From Halorussus rarus (GTDB lineage: Archaea; Halobacteriota; Halobacteria; Halobacteriales; Haladaptataceae), in the NCBI RefSeq assembly GCF_003369835.1, contig NZ_QPMJ01000002.1:1302001-1366000 (forward strand): a stretch of DNA of 64,000 bases, read 5' to 3'. Within the stretch, counting starts at the first letter, position 1. Each line of letters begins with the position of its first letter. The notes beneath the pieces are model-generated. The model saw only the letters and a program-made list of their open reading frames with translations. It did no database searches and was not told where the DNA came from. Both the position numbers and the translations under genes were made by a program. This document shows, piece by piece, positions 17,089-25,585 of this stretch.

Positions 17089-17824
17089 CGGAGCGCCCGA
17101 GCAGTACAGAGACACCACCCCGCTTCCCACCGGTCGCATCGCGCTGGTCGCGCTGTTCGTCACCGCGCTGGTGACCGCCCAGCTCACCGCGTCGAAGCTG
17201 CTGGGCTTTTCCATCCCGGTCGAGCTGCCGTTCACCGGCGCGATGCTGGCGATGCCCGGCGCGGCGCTGGCCTACGCGGTGACGTTCTTCGCCTCGGACT
17301 GCTACTCCGAGCTGTACGGCCCCGAGGAGGCCCACAAGGTGGTCAACGTCGGCTTCGCGATGAACTTCGTGATGCTCGCGCTGGTGTACTCGACCATCGC
17401 CGCGCCCGCCGCGCCGTTCAGTTCGGTCGACCCCGCGACGTTCGAGGCGGTGCTGGGCGCGAGCCTCAACATCGTGGTCGCCAGCGCGCTGGCCTACATC
17501 GTGAGCCAGCACTGGGACGTCCGGGTGTTCCACGCCATCCGCGAGCGCACCGGCGGCGAGCGGCTCTGGCTCCGGAACGTCGGCTCGACCGCGAGCAGCC
17601 AGCTCGTCGACACCGTCATCTTCGTCGGCGTCGGGTTCGCCGCGATGCCCGCGCTCCGGGGCGGCGACCCGATGGCGCTGAACGCGCTGCTCGGCCTCGC
17701 GCTGGGCCAGTACCTGCTGAAGCTGCTCATTGCAGTGGCCGACACGCCGTTCGTCTACGCCGTGGTCGGCTACCTCCGGTCGCGGGCGTCGGCCGCGACG
17801 CCCGCCGCCCGGACCGCCGACTGA
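17081..17824 (+). CDS. Queuosine precursor transporter (QPTR/VUT family)
   Basis: A 247-residue membrane protein with six predicted segments. Family features are TAQLTASKLLGF in the first segment, the ASDCYSELYGPEEAHKVVNVGF loop, and LRNVGSTASSQLVDTVIF with conserved Ser-Gln-Asp. Relatives (YhhQ) import the 7-deazaguanine precursors preQ0 or queuine. In haloarchaea such precursors feed archaeosine in tRNA and, in some strains, 7-deazaguanine DNA modification. The ATG at 17,081 overlaps the RHH stop. The final 20 residues are alanine/arginine-rich and cytoplasmic. Confidence 0.88.
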   Translation: MTDGAPEQYRDTTPLPTGRIALVALFVTALVTAQLTASKLLGFSIPVELPFTGAMLAMPGAALAYAVTFFASDCYSELYGPEEAHKVVNVGFAMNFVMLALVYSTIAAPAAPFSSVDPATFEAVLGASLNIVVASALAYIVSQHWDVRVFHAIRERTGGERLWLRNVGSTASSQLVDTVIFVGVGFAAMPALRGGDPMALNALLGLALGQYLLKLLIAVADTPFVYAVVGYLRSRASAATPAARTAD

Positions 17825-17984
17825 GACCGGCGCCGAGCACCGAAGCGACGCCAGGTATCGAGACCGACGCCGAGTACCGAGGCCTGCACCGAATCGCAGT
17901 TTATCCGACCGCGACCTACCGAAACACGGACACGCGAGGCCGACACCGACACACCTTTCTTCCCGCTCTGGCACGGTGGCGTAC

Positions 17985-18752
17985 ATGCGACGCAGAGTCC
18001 TCCAGTTGCTCGTAGTCAGTTGCCTCGTCGCCCTCGCCGGCTGCTCCGGCGCGCTCACGGACGGCGGCGGGGCGGGCGAACGGACCCTCGACGACGTCGG
18101 CTACCCCGCGGGCGTCTCGGAGAACGGGACGAACGTGTCGGCGCTCGCGGCCGCCCACGAGTCGTACCTCCAGAACCGGAGCCTCACGCTCGAAGTGAGT
18201 TCGACCGTCAACACGTCGGCCGGTAACCGGTCGGTGGCGCTCGACGCCGCGGTCGGCGCCGACCGCGACAACGTGCTGGTCGACGGGACCACGATGGGCC
18301 AGCAGGTGTCGGTGTACCTGACCCCCGACCGGCAGTTCACCCGCATCGCCGGCGGGAGCGGCGAGGCCGCCTACCGGGCGACCAACCGCACGCCCGGGGC
18401 GGCACAGCTCGTCCCGTCGTCGTACTCCGGCGCGGGCTACCTCGACCAGTTCGGCGGCGCCGCCAACTTCACGCCGACCGGCGTCCGGACGGTCGACGGC
18501 ACCCCGCTGGTCGTGCTCCGGGCCGACGGGAGCAACGCCACCGCGACCCCGGCGGCGAACGTCACCGACTACGAGGCGACCATGCTCGTCGACGAGCACG
18601 GCGTCGTCCGGTCGGTGACCGTCGAGGCGACCAGCGAGCGCGACGGCCAGCAGATCGGGACGAACTACTCGCTGAACGTCTCGGACGTGGGCGAGACGAC
18701 CGTCGAGGCGCCCGCGTGGCTCGACGAGGCGAAGAACCAGACGAGTAACTGA
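17985..18752 (+). CDS. Secreted lipoprotein, LolA-like (DUF7537-type)
   Basis: A 255-residue protein with a lipoprotein signal: MRRRVLQLLVVSCLVALAGC has two basic residues, a hydrophobic core and the lipobox ALAGC, so it is probably lipid-anchored outside the membrane. The leader arginines would allow Tat routing. The mature region is threonine/asparagine-rich with several N-glycosylation sequons and a beta-strand pattern (QQVSVYLTPDRQFTRIAGG and VRSVTVEATSERDGQQIGTN) as in LolA-like lipid-binding folds. This resembles a haloarchaeal lipoprotein family of unknown function. Start is the ATG at 17,985; upstream in-frame sequence is coding-like only by GC bias. Confidence 0.8.
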   Translation: MRRRVLQLLVVSCLVALAGCSGALTDGGGAGERTLDDVGYPAGVSENGTNVSALAAAHESYLQNRSLTLEVSSTVNTSAGNRSVALDAAVGADRDNVLVDGTTMGQQVSVYLTPDRQFTRIAGGSGEAAYRATNRTPGAAQLVPSSYSGAGYLDQFGGAANFTPTGVRTVDGTPLVVLRADGSNATATPAANVTDYEATMLVDEHGVVRSVTVEATSERDGQQIGTNYSLNVSDVGETTVEAPAWLDEAKNQTSN

Positions 18753-18809
18753 CTGGTCTCTTTTCGGCCAAAAACGTTTCGTCGGCGCGGTAAAGTGAAG
18801 CAGACGAAC

Positions 18810-19016
18810 ATGCGAAAACTACTCGGCGGGGCGACCGCGCTCTTCGGGCTCGCCGTGACGGCGCTCGGCGGCTGGATGCTGGTCCGCGGACCCTTCCTCG
18901 GCGGCCCGGCGCTCGACCCCGCGGCGATGCTCGCGGCGTTGACCGCGTTCCTCGTCGGAGTGGTGGTCTTCTTCAGGGGTCTGGTCCGGTGGGCCGGCGT
19001 CGGCGCGCGGCTCTGA
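18810..19016 (+). CDS. Small membrane protein, 68 aa
   Basis: Two hydrophobic segments (GATALFGLAVTALGGWMLV and AAMLAALTAFLVGVVVFF) with a short loop between and an arginine-containing tail. It follows the lipoprotein gene by 57 bases on the same strand. A GTG five codons earlier (18795) is a possible start; the ATG gives the more typical short basic N-terminus. Function unknown; similar tiny membrane proteins are common in haloarchaea. Confidence 0.65.
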   Translation: MRKLLGGATALFGLAVTALGGWMLVRGPFLGGPALDPAAMLAALTAFLVGVVVFFRGLVRWAGVGARL

Positions 19017-19094
19017 GCCGCGGCCGGGGTCGCCACCGGTTCGGCGGGCTGACCCGCCCGTCCGGCTTTTCAGCCTGTGCGTCGATGCGTCGGC

Positions 19095-19304
19095 ATGGGC
19101 AGCGACGGTCTCATCGAACTCGACGAGTCGTGCTGGTCGGCGCTGGCGAAGTACAACCTCGTGCTGGCGACAGTGTTCGCGGTCCTGCTGCTGGTCGTCC
19201 GGCAGGTGGAGCCGGGACAGGCCCAGCTGTTCCTCCTGGTGGAGAACGGGGTGCTGGCGCTGCTGTTCGGCGCCATCCAGACGTACTGCTGGATCTCGCG
19301 GTAG
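19095..19304 (+). CDS. Small membrane protein, 69 aa
   Basis: Two membrane segments (NLVLATVFAVLLLVV and LFLLVENGVLALLFGAI), separated by VRQVEPGQAQ. The N-terminus MGSDGLIELDESCW is acidic and probably cytoplasmic. It is in the same direction as the preceding small membrane gene, 78 bases apart. It converges with rlmE. Function unknown. Confidence 0.6.
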   Translation: MGSDGLIELDESCWSALAKYNLVLATVFAVLLLVVRQVEPGQAQLFLLVENGVLALLFGAIQTYCWISR

Positions 19305-19343
19305 CCGAGCGGCGAGACGCGGCAGAAATCGCCCGCGACCGAC

Positions 19344-20102
19344 TCAGACCCGCTCGGCGAACCCGAAACGGGGCTTGACCTCGGTGACCTCGACCTCGAC
19401 CGTCTCGCCCGTCTCCGCGCCGGGGACGAACAGCGTGAAGTTCTCGACCTTGGCGACGCCGTCGCCCTCCGACCCCTCGTCGACGACCTCGACCTCGACG
19501 ACGTCGCCCACGTCGACCGGCGCGATCGTCCGGCCCTTCGCGACCAGGTACACCTCCGAGGAGGAGTCCCGGGAGGCGTCGGGCCGGAGCGTCCGGACGT
19601 ACTGGAACTCGGATTCGAGGTCCTCCCGGAAGTCGTCCAGGTCCTGGCCCTCGAACACCTTCACCGCGAAGTCGCCGCCGGTGTCGAGCACGTCGAGCGC
19701 GGTCTCGAACGCCTGGCGGGCGAGGTGGACCGACCGGGCGTGGTCGACGCTGTACTCGCCGGTCATGTTCGGCGCCATGTCCGAGAGCACGACGTCGACC
19801 GCGCCGCCGGCGACCTCCCGGACCTCCTCCTTCGTCGACTCCTCGGTCATGTCGCCGCGAACGGTCTCGACCCCGTCGATGGAGTCGATGCGCTGGAGGT
19901 CGACGCCGACGACGGTGCCCGCGTCGCCGACCGCCTCGGCGGCGACCTGGAGCCACCCGCCGGGCGCGGCCCCCAGGTCCACGACGGTCTTGCCCTCGTG
20001 GAGGAGGTCCTCCTCGCGGTCGAGCTGCTTGAGCTTGTAGGCGGCCCGCGAGCGGTAGCCCTCCTGCTTGGACTTGTTGTAGTACTTATCTTTTCCTGCC
20101 AT
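19344..20102 (-). CDS. rlmE: 23S rRNA (uridine-2'-O)-methyltransferase RlmE with C-terminal TRAM domain
   Basis: A 252-residue FtsJ-type enzyme. The start MAGKDKYYNKSKQEGYRSRA leads into the conserved YRSRAAYKL, then SAM motif I VVDLGAAPGGW (about 40-50), the DMAPN motif near 110 and KVFEG near 150, so the K-D-K-E catalytic tetrad is represented. Residues ~195-252 form a TRAM RNA-binding domain, an arrangement normal in haloarchaea. It methylates the ribose of a 23S rRNA uridine in the peptidyl-transferase region. The ATG at 20,102 is chosen among three closely spaced candidates. It is the last clear core gene before the island. Confidence 0.93.
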   Translation of the reverse strand: MAGKDKYYNKSKQEGYRSRAAYKLKQLDREEDLLHEGKTVVDLGAAPGGWLQVAAEAVGDAGTVVGVDLQRIDSIDGVETVRGDMTEESTKEEVREVAGGAVDVVLSDMAPNMTGEYSVDHARSVHLARQAFETALDVLDTGGDFAVKVFEGQDLDDFREDLESEFQYVRTLRPDASRDSSSEVYLVAKGRTIAPVDVGDVVEVEVVDEGSEGDGVAKVENFTLFVPGAETGETVEVEVTEVKPRFGFAERV

Positions 20103-20338
20103 CATTACCACCCAAAATTCCTTGACACTTTCATCGGGGGAAGGCGGCCATCCGGCGACCGCGCGGGCGAGGTTGCCTCAGTCATAGACTAATAAATGTG
20201 GCGTGTGCTGAAATGGTTGACGCAACCACTTCGATGAACAGATGTGGATTGGTGGGGGTATGTACGCTAAGAAGGCGTAGCAGGCTGTTAGGCCTACTAT
20301 GCCGGCATTTATGGGCATGTATTGGCACCCGTAAGGGT
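20103..20338. other. Left island boundary region, no gene
   Basis: This 236-base stretch separates rlmE from the integrase gene. It includes the shared upstream region of rlmE (AT-rich, ccaaaattcc), the palindrome atgccggcat near 20,306 and an AT-rich segment (ctaataaatg). The change to mixed codon use begins just after it. The left attachment site should be here or slightly left, but I found no tRNA and no convincing matching repeat on the right side. Confidence 0.4.
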
Positions 20339-21874
20339 ATGCCTCATGGCAGCGATCCCGGACGCGTCGAGCGGTACGTCGAGAGACAGGTGGAACGCGT
20401 CAAACTCCAAGTCTCAGACCCCAACAGCAAGGACATCCGCAAGACCATTCGTAAAGGCCGTCGGGGCTCCATCCCGTCGCCGAAACGAAATCGGCGTAAT
20501 AAGGACTCGTGGGGTCAGCAAACCGTCCGCAACAACGCCCGCAATCTCCGAATTCTCGCAGGACAGACGGAGGGACTTGAGGAGGTCAAGTACGAGGGAA
20601 CCACGTGGAAAGGCCGTGAGGGCCGTGACGACTACTCTGACCGTCTCCTCGACCTTGACCCCGAAGAGGTGACGGAACTGATCGAGGACATGTCCATCGA
20701 GCGGCAGTGGAGTAAAGGCACGGAGCGCGACTACTGCCTGTCGATGAGGAACCTCTTCTTGGCCAACGGCCGCATCGAAGATGCTACCGAGATCGACTAC
20801 CCGCAGATCGGTAACGATGACGCCGCCGTCGACATCGATACCGTTCCTTCCCGAGAAGACCTACATGCCATCATCGAAGGCGAGAACGTCCGCGACAAGG
20901 CGCTCTACACGGTGTTGTGGGAGTCGGGATGTCGGGTGACGGCCCTCGCCTCGCTGAAGATCAAGCACTGGCAGCCGATGGGTGATGGGCACGGGATCAT
21001 CCAGCTCCCGGGCAACCACGTGGTTGGGATGAAGGGTGCAGGACACGATGCCAAACCCATCACGTTCTCGAGGGGCTACCTCGACAACTGGCTCGCCGAA
21101 CATCCGCTCGCCGACGATCCCGAGGCACCGCTGTTCTGTCCGACCCGGCCGCAGGACGATCCTTCGGAACACCTTCATCCGCACTCGATCGCGACCCAAC
21201 TGTCTCGGCTCGCCCGGCGCACCGACGAAGTCGACGAGGAACACATCTCGCCTCACACGTTCAAACACGGTAGGGCGAGCGAGATGCGGGCGAGCGAGCG
21301 GTTCGATAAGGGTGACATCGAGCAGATTCTCGACTGGGAAGAGGGGACGCCAATGCATTCGCGCTACGAACACGTCACGCAGACAGACGAAGCAGAGCGA
21401 ATCCTCCGGAAACAGGGCTACGAGCCCGACGGGGACGACGATGGTGATCCCATCGATCAGTATCCCTGTCCACGGTGTGGAACGATGGTTGATTCCCACG
21501 CGGATTATTGCCCGAGCTGCTCCTTGAGGCAGACGGACGGCCAGCCGCGTTGGTGGCGTATCTACCGTGACGTTGCAGCAGAGGACGATCCTGTTCGAGA
21601 GCAGTATAGCGACGACATCCCGCCTGCCTCGATGAGCCAGCTCTCACCGGGGTACTTCGAGCACGTGTTGGACGTTTTCAGCGTCGCACTTGTCCAGCAG
21701 ATCACCGACGCGATTCCGATGGGGGATTTCGATATGGGTGCCAGTGTCGACGGGCTCGCCGCCGAACCCGAGATGAGCGGCGAGGATGCGAAGTGGCTCA
21801 GGGAAAATTACTCCGAACTCGAGGATCGACATCAGGACGAATACCCAGCCAGTATCGATCTCCGCACCGAATAG
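20339..21874 (+). CDS. Tyrosine recombinase/integrase with C-terminal zinc ribbon
   Basis: A 511-residue integrase. The N-terminal region is basic and helical (DNA-binding arm and SAM-like core, about 30-170). Catalytic-domain landmarks are the arginine in WESGCRVTALASLKI (~199), PHTFKHGRASEM (~305, H-x-x-K) and the nucleophile tyrosine in HSRYEHV (~343). Behind it is a Cys4 zinc ribbon (CPRCG then CPSC, about 375-395) and a ~115-residue helical tail. This arrangement is typical of haloarchaeal mobile-element integrases. Start is the ATG at 20,339; the frame is open earlier but that stretch has no coding look. It marks the left end of the island. Confidence 0.9.
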   Translation: MPHGSDPGRVERYVERQVERVKLQVSDPNSKDIRKTIRKGRRGSIPSPKRNRRNKDSWGQQTVRNNARNLRILAGQTEGLEEVKYEGTTWKGREGRDDYSDRLLDLDPEEVTELIEDMSIERQWSKGTERDYCLSMRNLFLANGRIEDATEIDYPQIGNDDAAVDIDTVPSREDLHAIIEGENVRDKALYTVLWESGCRVTALASLKIKHWQPMGDGHGIIQLPGNHVVGMKGAGHDAKPITFSRGYLDNWLAEHPLADDPEAPLFCPTRPQDDPSEHLHPHSIATQLSRLARRTDEVDEEHISPHTFKHGRASEMRASERFDKGDIEQILDWEEGTPMHSRYEHVTQTDEAERILRKQGYEPDGDDDGDPIDQYPCPRCGTMVDSHADYCPSCSLRQTDGQPRWWRIYRDVAAEDDPVREQYSDDIPPASMSQLSPGYFEHVLDVFSVALVQQITDAIPMGDFDMGASVDGLAAEPEMSGEDAKWLRENYSELEDRHQDEYPASIDLRTE

Positions 21875-21947
21875 TTGTACTGGGCTGCCGTCGGCAGGTT
21901 TTGAGTGTGTGCGTTTATAAGCAATCAGCGTCCACGTCGGTGATGCA

Positions 21948-22295
21948 ATGGCCGAAATCAAGGAACTTGAAGAAGGGGATCGTGTGCATTTGGAGACCGT
22001 GGAAGCGGTTCACGCCGAAGATGACTCGGCGGAAATCTACTGTCGGGGTGACGATCATCTGATTAACGACACCGGTACTGTCATTGATGTCCGCGACGGT
22101 GAATCCATCATCGAACTGGACAAGCAGCGGCTGACGTACCCTGATGACGATGATTACGTTTCGCCTCGTGTGCGTGTGAGTGAGGGTACTGTCTATCCGA
22201 AGTGGGAACTGGTGGATGATGCTCCGGAGGACAAGTGGAAGCCGATCCCGGCGCCTGCTGCGTTCGTCGAGGAGATCGAACTGGTGGAGGAGTGA
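21948..22295 (+). CDS. Hypothetical acidic protein with SH3-like beta region
   Basis: A 115-residue protein. Residues ~5-70 (ELEEGDRVHLETVEAV, then NDTGTVIDVRDGESIIEL) have the strand-turn pattern of KOW/SH3-like barrels: a G-D-R-V start and a G-T-V-I-D-V turn. The same style is seen in the small protein at 43,837. The C-terminal part is acidic. It leads a two-gene unit with the 22,298 gene, only 2 bases apart. No function can be assigned. Confidence 0.7.
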   Translation: MAEIKELEEGDRVHLETVEAVHAEDDSAEIYCRGDDHLINDTGTVIDVRDGESIIELDKQRLTYPDDDDYVSPRVRVSEGTVYPKWELVDDAPEDKWKPIPAPAAFVEEIELVEE

Positions 22296-22297
22296 CG

Positions 22298-22543
22298 ATG
22301 GGTGAGGATCAGTCCGACGCGATGTTCGATCTCGCCGAGGAGTTGCGCAAGCGTGTGGATGACCCGGATGGCGTGTCGTCGGGGCGGTTGGACGGTGGCC
22401 GTGCGTACGTCGTGCCCGCGGAGACCGAGGCAGAAGCCGACGAGATCGCCGACTGGGACGTGGACGCGACTGACGAGACAGAGGTTGTTCAGACGCGGGC
22501 GGTTGACACCGAGTACGGTGTCGCATTCAAAGTCGAAGAATAG
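22298..22543 (+). CDS. Hypothetical acidic protein, 81 aa
   Basis: The ATG at 22,298 lies 2 bases after the stop of the previous gene, so the pair is co-transcribed. The sequence is strongly acidic, with a helical N-terminus (MFDLAEELRKRVDDP) followed by a beta-like region (RAYVVPAETEAEADEIADW). No motif is recognised. Similar small genes follow integrases in many haloarchaeal elements. Confidence 0.6.
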   Translation: MGEDQSDAMFDLAEELRKRVDDPDGVSSGRLDGGRAYVVPAETEAEADEIADWDVDATDETEVVQTRAVDTEYGVAFKVEE

Positions 22544-22552
22544 CCGGCGGCG

Positions 22553-22720
22553 TCAGTCGTCTCGGTAGGAGAACCACATCTGTTCGGGTTCGACGAAGTA
22601 GTTGGCGTCGCGTGAATTCCAGTTGTAGCTATCCTCGTCGGACTTGTACGTTTCACCGGGTTGTAGTTGATCTTTGGAAGTGGTGAAACGGCCTCTCGCC
22701 TTGACGCCGCGGCTGCGGTG
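22553..22720 (-). pseudogene. Possible gene remnant without start codon
   Basis: A minus-strand frame reads LQPGETYKSDEDSYNWNSRD and then an acidic/aromatic ending that stops at 22,553. It looks like protein by composition, but no ATG or GTG is in frame between it and the neighbouring gene at 22,728. I infer a 3' fragment of a lost gene, or a coding tail reached by a frameshift. Confidence 0.3.
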
Positions 22721-22727
22721 AAAGGGA

Positions 22728-23366
22728 TTAATTCCGCGTAACGATCTGGATGGCCTCGGTGACGGCCAGACCGAAATCGTCGCTGGTGAGCCCCTTTGGT
22801 AGCTTACCCGGAGTTCCGTGATACGTTACGAACTGATGCTCTTCGACGCTACCCCTGTAGTGGATTGAGAGGTAGTAGTCTTCGCACGCAACGTTCGTCG
22901 TAACGTACTCGATCTCGTCCGATTTTATCGGTGCCTCGATCACTCGCCACCCATCTTGAATCTCCGCCGCATCCACTATTTCTCGGAAACCATCGGCAAC
23001 GTCCTCTGTGCCGGGAGTGCCGTCGAGGCCTGCGTTGTCGATCCAATTGCGTAGTGCAGCGGCCACACGCCACGAATCCTCCCACATCTCGTCGAGTGTC
23101 GGTGAGTCGGGCTCCTCCGCTGTCGCGTACCACTGACCGTCGGTAGTGTGGTTGATAGCGACCGACGACTCGTCGCGGTCGGCGGTGAGGGATTTTTCAC
23201 CGTCGGTGCGATGAGCCACCCAAATGTCGTAGCCGCGCCTGTGCATCAGATCTGCACAGTCCTGCAGCCCTTTCGGAAGTTCATCGTATCCCGGTACGTC
23301 GCATATACCGCCGTGACTGGTTTGATTGGTGGGCGTACCGTTCGTGTTCGCAGTCTGCTGCGTCAC
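22728..23366 (-). CDS. Hypothetical protein, 212 aa
   Basis: A soluble protein. A threonine/asparagine-rich leader is followed by CDVPGYDELPKGLQDCADLM, a tryptophan-rich middle (WYATAEE and MWEDSWRVAAALRNWIDNAG) and a C-terminal beta/alpha part ending AVTEAIQIVTRN. No catalytic pattern is evident. It is the first of a run of minus-strand orphan genes, and an AT-rich element (aaggtataagc, about 23,393-23,403 on the plus strand) lies upstream. Function unknown. Confidence 0.6.
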   Translation of the reverse strand: MTQQTANTNGTPTNQTSHGGICDVPGYDELPKGLQDCADLMHRRGYDIWVAHRTDGEKSLTADRDESSVAINHTTDGQWYATAEEPDSPTLDEMWEDSWRVAAALRNWIDNAGLDGTPGTEDVADGFREIVDAAEIQDGWRVIEAPIKSDEIEYVTTNVACEDYYLSIHYRGSVEEHQFVTYHGTPGKLPKGLTSDDFGLAVTEAIQIVTRN

Positions 23367-23638
23367 GTTTCACCCTAAAATCCGCCAGTGGAAGGTATAA
23401 GCACACTGTCCGAGGGGGTCGGAGAAACAGCGGGCGTGTTGGGAGTTAGTCCGATATTGTCGTTGTGGTGGCCGCCGCCGAATACCTCCTTCCGACGTGA
23501 TCGATGAGGCGGCTTCTTCTCACGCAGCCTGTATGCCGGCAATCAAGTCGAAAGCACTCCGAAGAATCAGGTGGGTGGTAAGGGTGACCGCCCGGGTGGA
23601 TGGGGGGTGACAGCCGGTGCGGGACGGGAGGCCCGTGC

Positions 23639-23962
23639 CTACCCCTCGCTGTCTCTAAACCGCGTGTCTCCATACTGTTTCCAGTCCTTGATTACATCGG
23701 CGAGAGCCTGTTTCGCACCTTCACGAAAGTCTGCCACGTCCTCTTCGTGGAGCCCCGGCCCCGCGACGCCCTCCGGATAGTCCTTCTCACCCATCTCCTG
23801 CATCCGCAGAGCCCGTTCCTCAATCAGGCTACCCATCCACTCCTCGTGATTCGCCAACCATGAGAGAGCGGCAATCACGGTCTTCACGTTCAGATCGCGT
23901 TCCTCGGCATACTCCTCGATGGTCACGTCGGTGCCGCCGATCTGCAGGGCGACAGTCAGCAC
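23639..23962 (-). CDS. Hypothetical small protein with HTH-like segment
   Basis: A 107-residue protein starting at a GTG. VTIEEYAEERDLNVKTVIAALSWLA has the spacing of a helix-turn-helix, and the rest is helical and acidic. The GTG overlaps the stop of a 23-codon frame (24,027 to 23,956, minus), which itself overlaps the end of the gene at 24,020. If that tiny frame is real, three genes are chained by overlaps. Alternatively, the two frames were once one protein separated by a frameshift. Confidence 0.5.
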   Translation of the reverse strand: MLTVALQIGGTDVTIEEYAEERDLNVKTVIAALSWLANHEEWMGSLIEERALRMQEMGEKDYPEGVAGPGLHEEDVADFREGAKQALADVIKDWKQYGDTRFRDSEG

Positions 23963-24019
23963 GGGCAGGCGACGGCCCGCGATCCGAGGCTCCCCTCCTC
24001 GGGTATCTCGACATGCACG

Positions 24020-24340
24020 TCAACCATCGAGAACCTCCTCGATCATCTCCCGCACGTGCCTGTTCTGGCGCCAGTAGTACGCGACGCGGCGCCGTTCCCG
24101 CCGCTCGTCCGCGTCCATCTCCTCGCTGATGCTCTCCAGCAACTCCTCGGGAGAGTCGACGCCGTACTCGTCGCGCCACTCCCGCTCCTCCTTTTCCTGC
24201 CGCGCGAGTTCCGCTCGGAGTTCCTCGTCGGGGCAGTCGGCCAGTTGCTCGCGTTTCTTGCGGCGCAACTCCTCCTCGTCGTAGTCGGGGAGCGACAACG
24301 GCTCCGTCTCGCCGTCGACGTCCTCGATGTCCTCGAGCAT
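24020..24340 (-). CDS. Hypothetical acidic coiled-coil protein, 106 aa
   Basis: Highly charged and helical: LPDYDEEELRRKKREQLADC, then EELRAELARQEKEEREWRDE and DADERRERRRVAYYWRQNRH. This is the pattern of a coiled coil with a basic C-terminal patch. The ATG at 24,340 is chosen over a TTG 13 codons upstream. Function unknown. Confidence 0.5.
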   Translation of the reverse strand: MLEDIEDVDGETEPLSLPDYDEEELRRKKREQLADCPDEELRAELARQEKEEREWRDEYGVDSPEELLESISEEMDADERRERRRVAYYWRQNRHVREMIEEVLDG

Positions 24341-24658
24341 ACACGGGTCTACGCGGTCGCGGCACTTCGTTCCTGTCAACCCATATATGGATAGTCAAGG
24401 GCAGTAAGACGGGAGCGTAGTCCGCCTGCCGAACGCGGCGGACGGAAGCTCCTCCAGAACCGTGGAGATGCCGCCCGAGGCGCACGGACGGAGACTCCAC
24501 CTAGCCTATCACCGAAGCGGGCGTCGGAGTGGGCGTTGCGTTCCTCCAACCCGCCCGGCACACGCGTCTCCATCGGCGAGCATCAAAAACGCTGCCCCGC
24601 GGGCATTAACGCCGGCTACACGCCGGCACTTATCCGACATGGTAGCACCAAAGCAGGT
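24341..24658. other. Gap with several hairpins upstream of a small gene
   Basis: No gene is seen in these 318 bases. It contains a perfect 7-bp hairpin (24420-24426 with 24437-24443), weaker ones just after it, and GCCGGC-tacac-GCCGGC at 24,611-24,627. These sit ahead of the 57-residue gene at 24,659 and could be a structured leader or termination signals; the sequence alone does not decide. Confidence 0.3.
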
Positions 24659-24832
24659 ATGGACGAACTCGAAGAAGTCAAAGCGAAACTCGCCATGGCG
24701 GCCAGCGGCCTCGCCAAGACCCACGAGAACGCCGAAGGTCTCGACGAGGTGGACGACGAAGCCCTCGCCGACATCGAGAACGCGAGGGAGTCCGTCCGTA
24801 GTGCGTTGGAACGCATCGACAACGAGGAGTAG
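24659..24832 (+). CDS. Hypothetical small helical protein, 57 aa
   Basis: An acidic, fully helical 57-mer (MDELEEVKAKLAMAASGLAK at the start, ESVRSALERIDNEE at the end). It is probably a two-helix hairpin or coiled coil. It converges with the serine recombinase gene, 9 bases apart. The frame extends upstream but the ATG at 24,659 is preceded by aagcaggt, which contains a plausible ribosome-binding site. Function unknown. Confidence 0.55.
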   Translation: MDELEEVKAKLAMAASGLAKTHENAEGLDEVDDEALADIENARESVRSALERIDNEE

Positions 24833-24841
24833 CTCGCCGAG

Positions 24842-25585
24842 TCAGTCGTCGTCGGGCGCGGGTGCCTCGTCCGGCCAGACGACGCGCCTCTCCCATCCGA
24901 TCTTCGCGCCGTCATCGAGAGCACGGTACTCGTCAACCCGGTCAATCACTCGGCGCACAGTCCCTCGAGAGAGTCCGGTCTCTCGGGCGAGTCCACGCTT
25001 CGATGCCTCGCCGTCCGACTCTTCCCACCGATCGACGACTTCCATCACGGCGTCCCACTCATCGTTGTACGCGGGGACGAGGTACCTGCCGGCGGCATCG
25101 AACTCGGTTCCCGTCCACGGCCGTCCCTGATACTCGCCGCGGTCAATCCGCCGCTCGATCTCCTCGATGGCGTCCTCGATCTCCGCCTGCTTCTTCGCGT
25201 CGTCGGCGGCGGCCAGCATAGCCTCCTTGGCAGCGGCCCACGGATCGGAGATGTCGATGCGGTCGCGTTGGTGGCTGTGCAGCTCAACGCCGCGCCGCCG
25301 CATCGTGATCATCAAGTCCATCCGCTCGTCGAAGTCGCGCCCGAGGCGGGAGAGCGACTTGACGACAACCGCATCCACGTTACCGGCCCGAATCCGGTCG
25401 ATCAGCGACTGATAGGCCTCCCTGTCCGGATCGTAGCCACTCTCGTGTTCACCATCGTTGTGGATGGCCCGAAGTTCCAGATCGTCGTGTTCCCGGCAGT
25501 GGTCGGTGATAAGCCGTCCCTGAGTCGGGATGTTGTCCTCGGCGCCCGACTGAGAGAGACGCGTGTAGCCCTCTGCTCGCTTCAT
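24842..25585 (-). CDS. Serine recombinase/resolvase-family protein
   Basis: A 247-residue protein. Residues ~5-115 match a resolvase catalytic domain: GYTRLSQSG carries the nucleophile serine after the conserved arginine, NIPTQGRLITDHC is the Q-region, and VDAVVVKSLSRLGRDFDERM is the helix with the second arginine set. Residues ~185-215 look like a helix-turn-helix (SKRGLARETGLSRGTVRRVI). Its start overlaps the stop of the AbrB-like gene by 4 bases. It may be a resolvase of the mobile element or a DNA invertase; no crossover site was spotted. Confidence 0.8.
   Translation of the reverse strand: MKRAEGYTRLSQSGAEDNIPTQGRLITDHCREHDDLELRAIHNDGEHESGYDPDREAYQSLIDRIRAGNVDAVVVKSLSRLGRDFDERMDLMITMRRRGVELHSHQRDRIDISDPWAAAKEAMLAAADDAKKQAEIEDAIEEIERRIDRGEYQGRPWTGTEFDAAGRYLVPAYNDEWDAVMEVVDRWEESDGEASKRGLARETGLSRGTVRRVIDRVDEYRALDDGAKIGWERRVVWPDEAPAPDDD

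Noticed and set aside
20103-20338. Integration site in a tRNA gene
   Set aside because: No tRNA sequence could be folded here or at the right end, and no long direct repeat was found by eye.
23956-24027. 23-codon frame between two orphan genes
   Set aside because: Starts and stops overlap both neighbours, but the peptide is too short to support as a separate gene.
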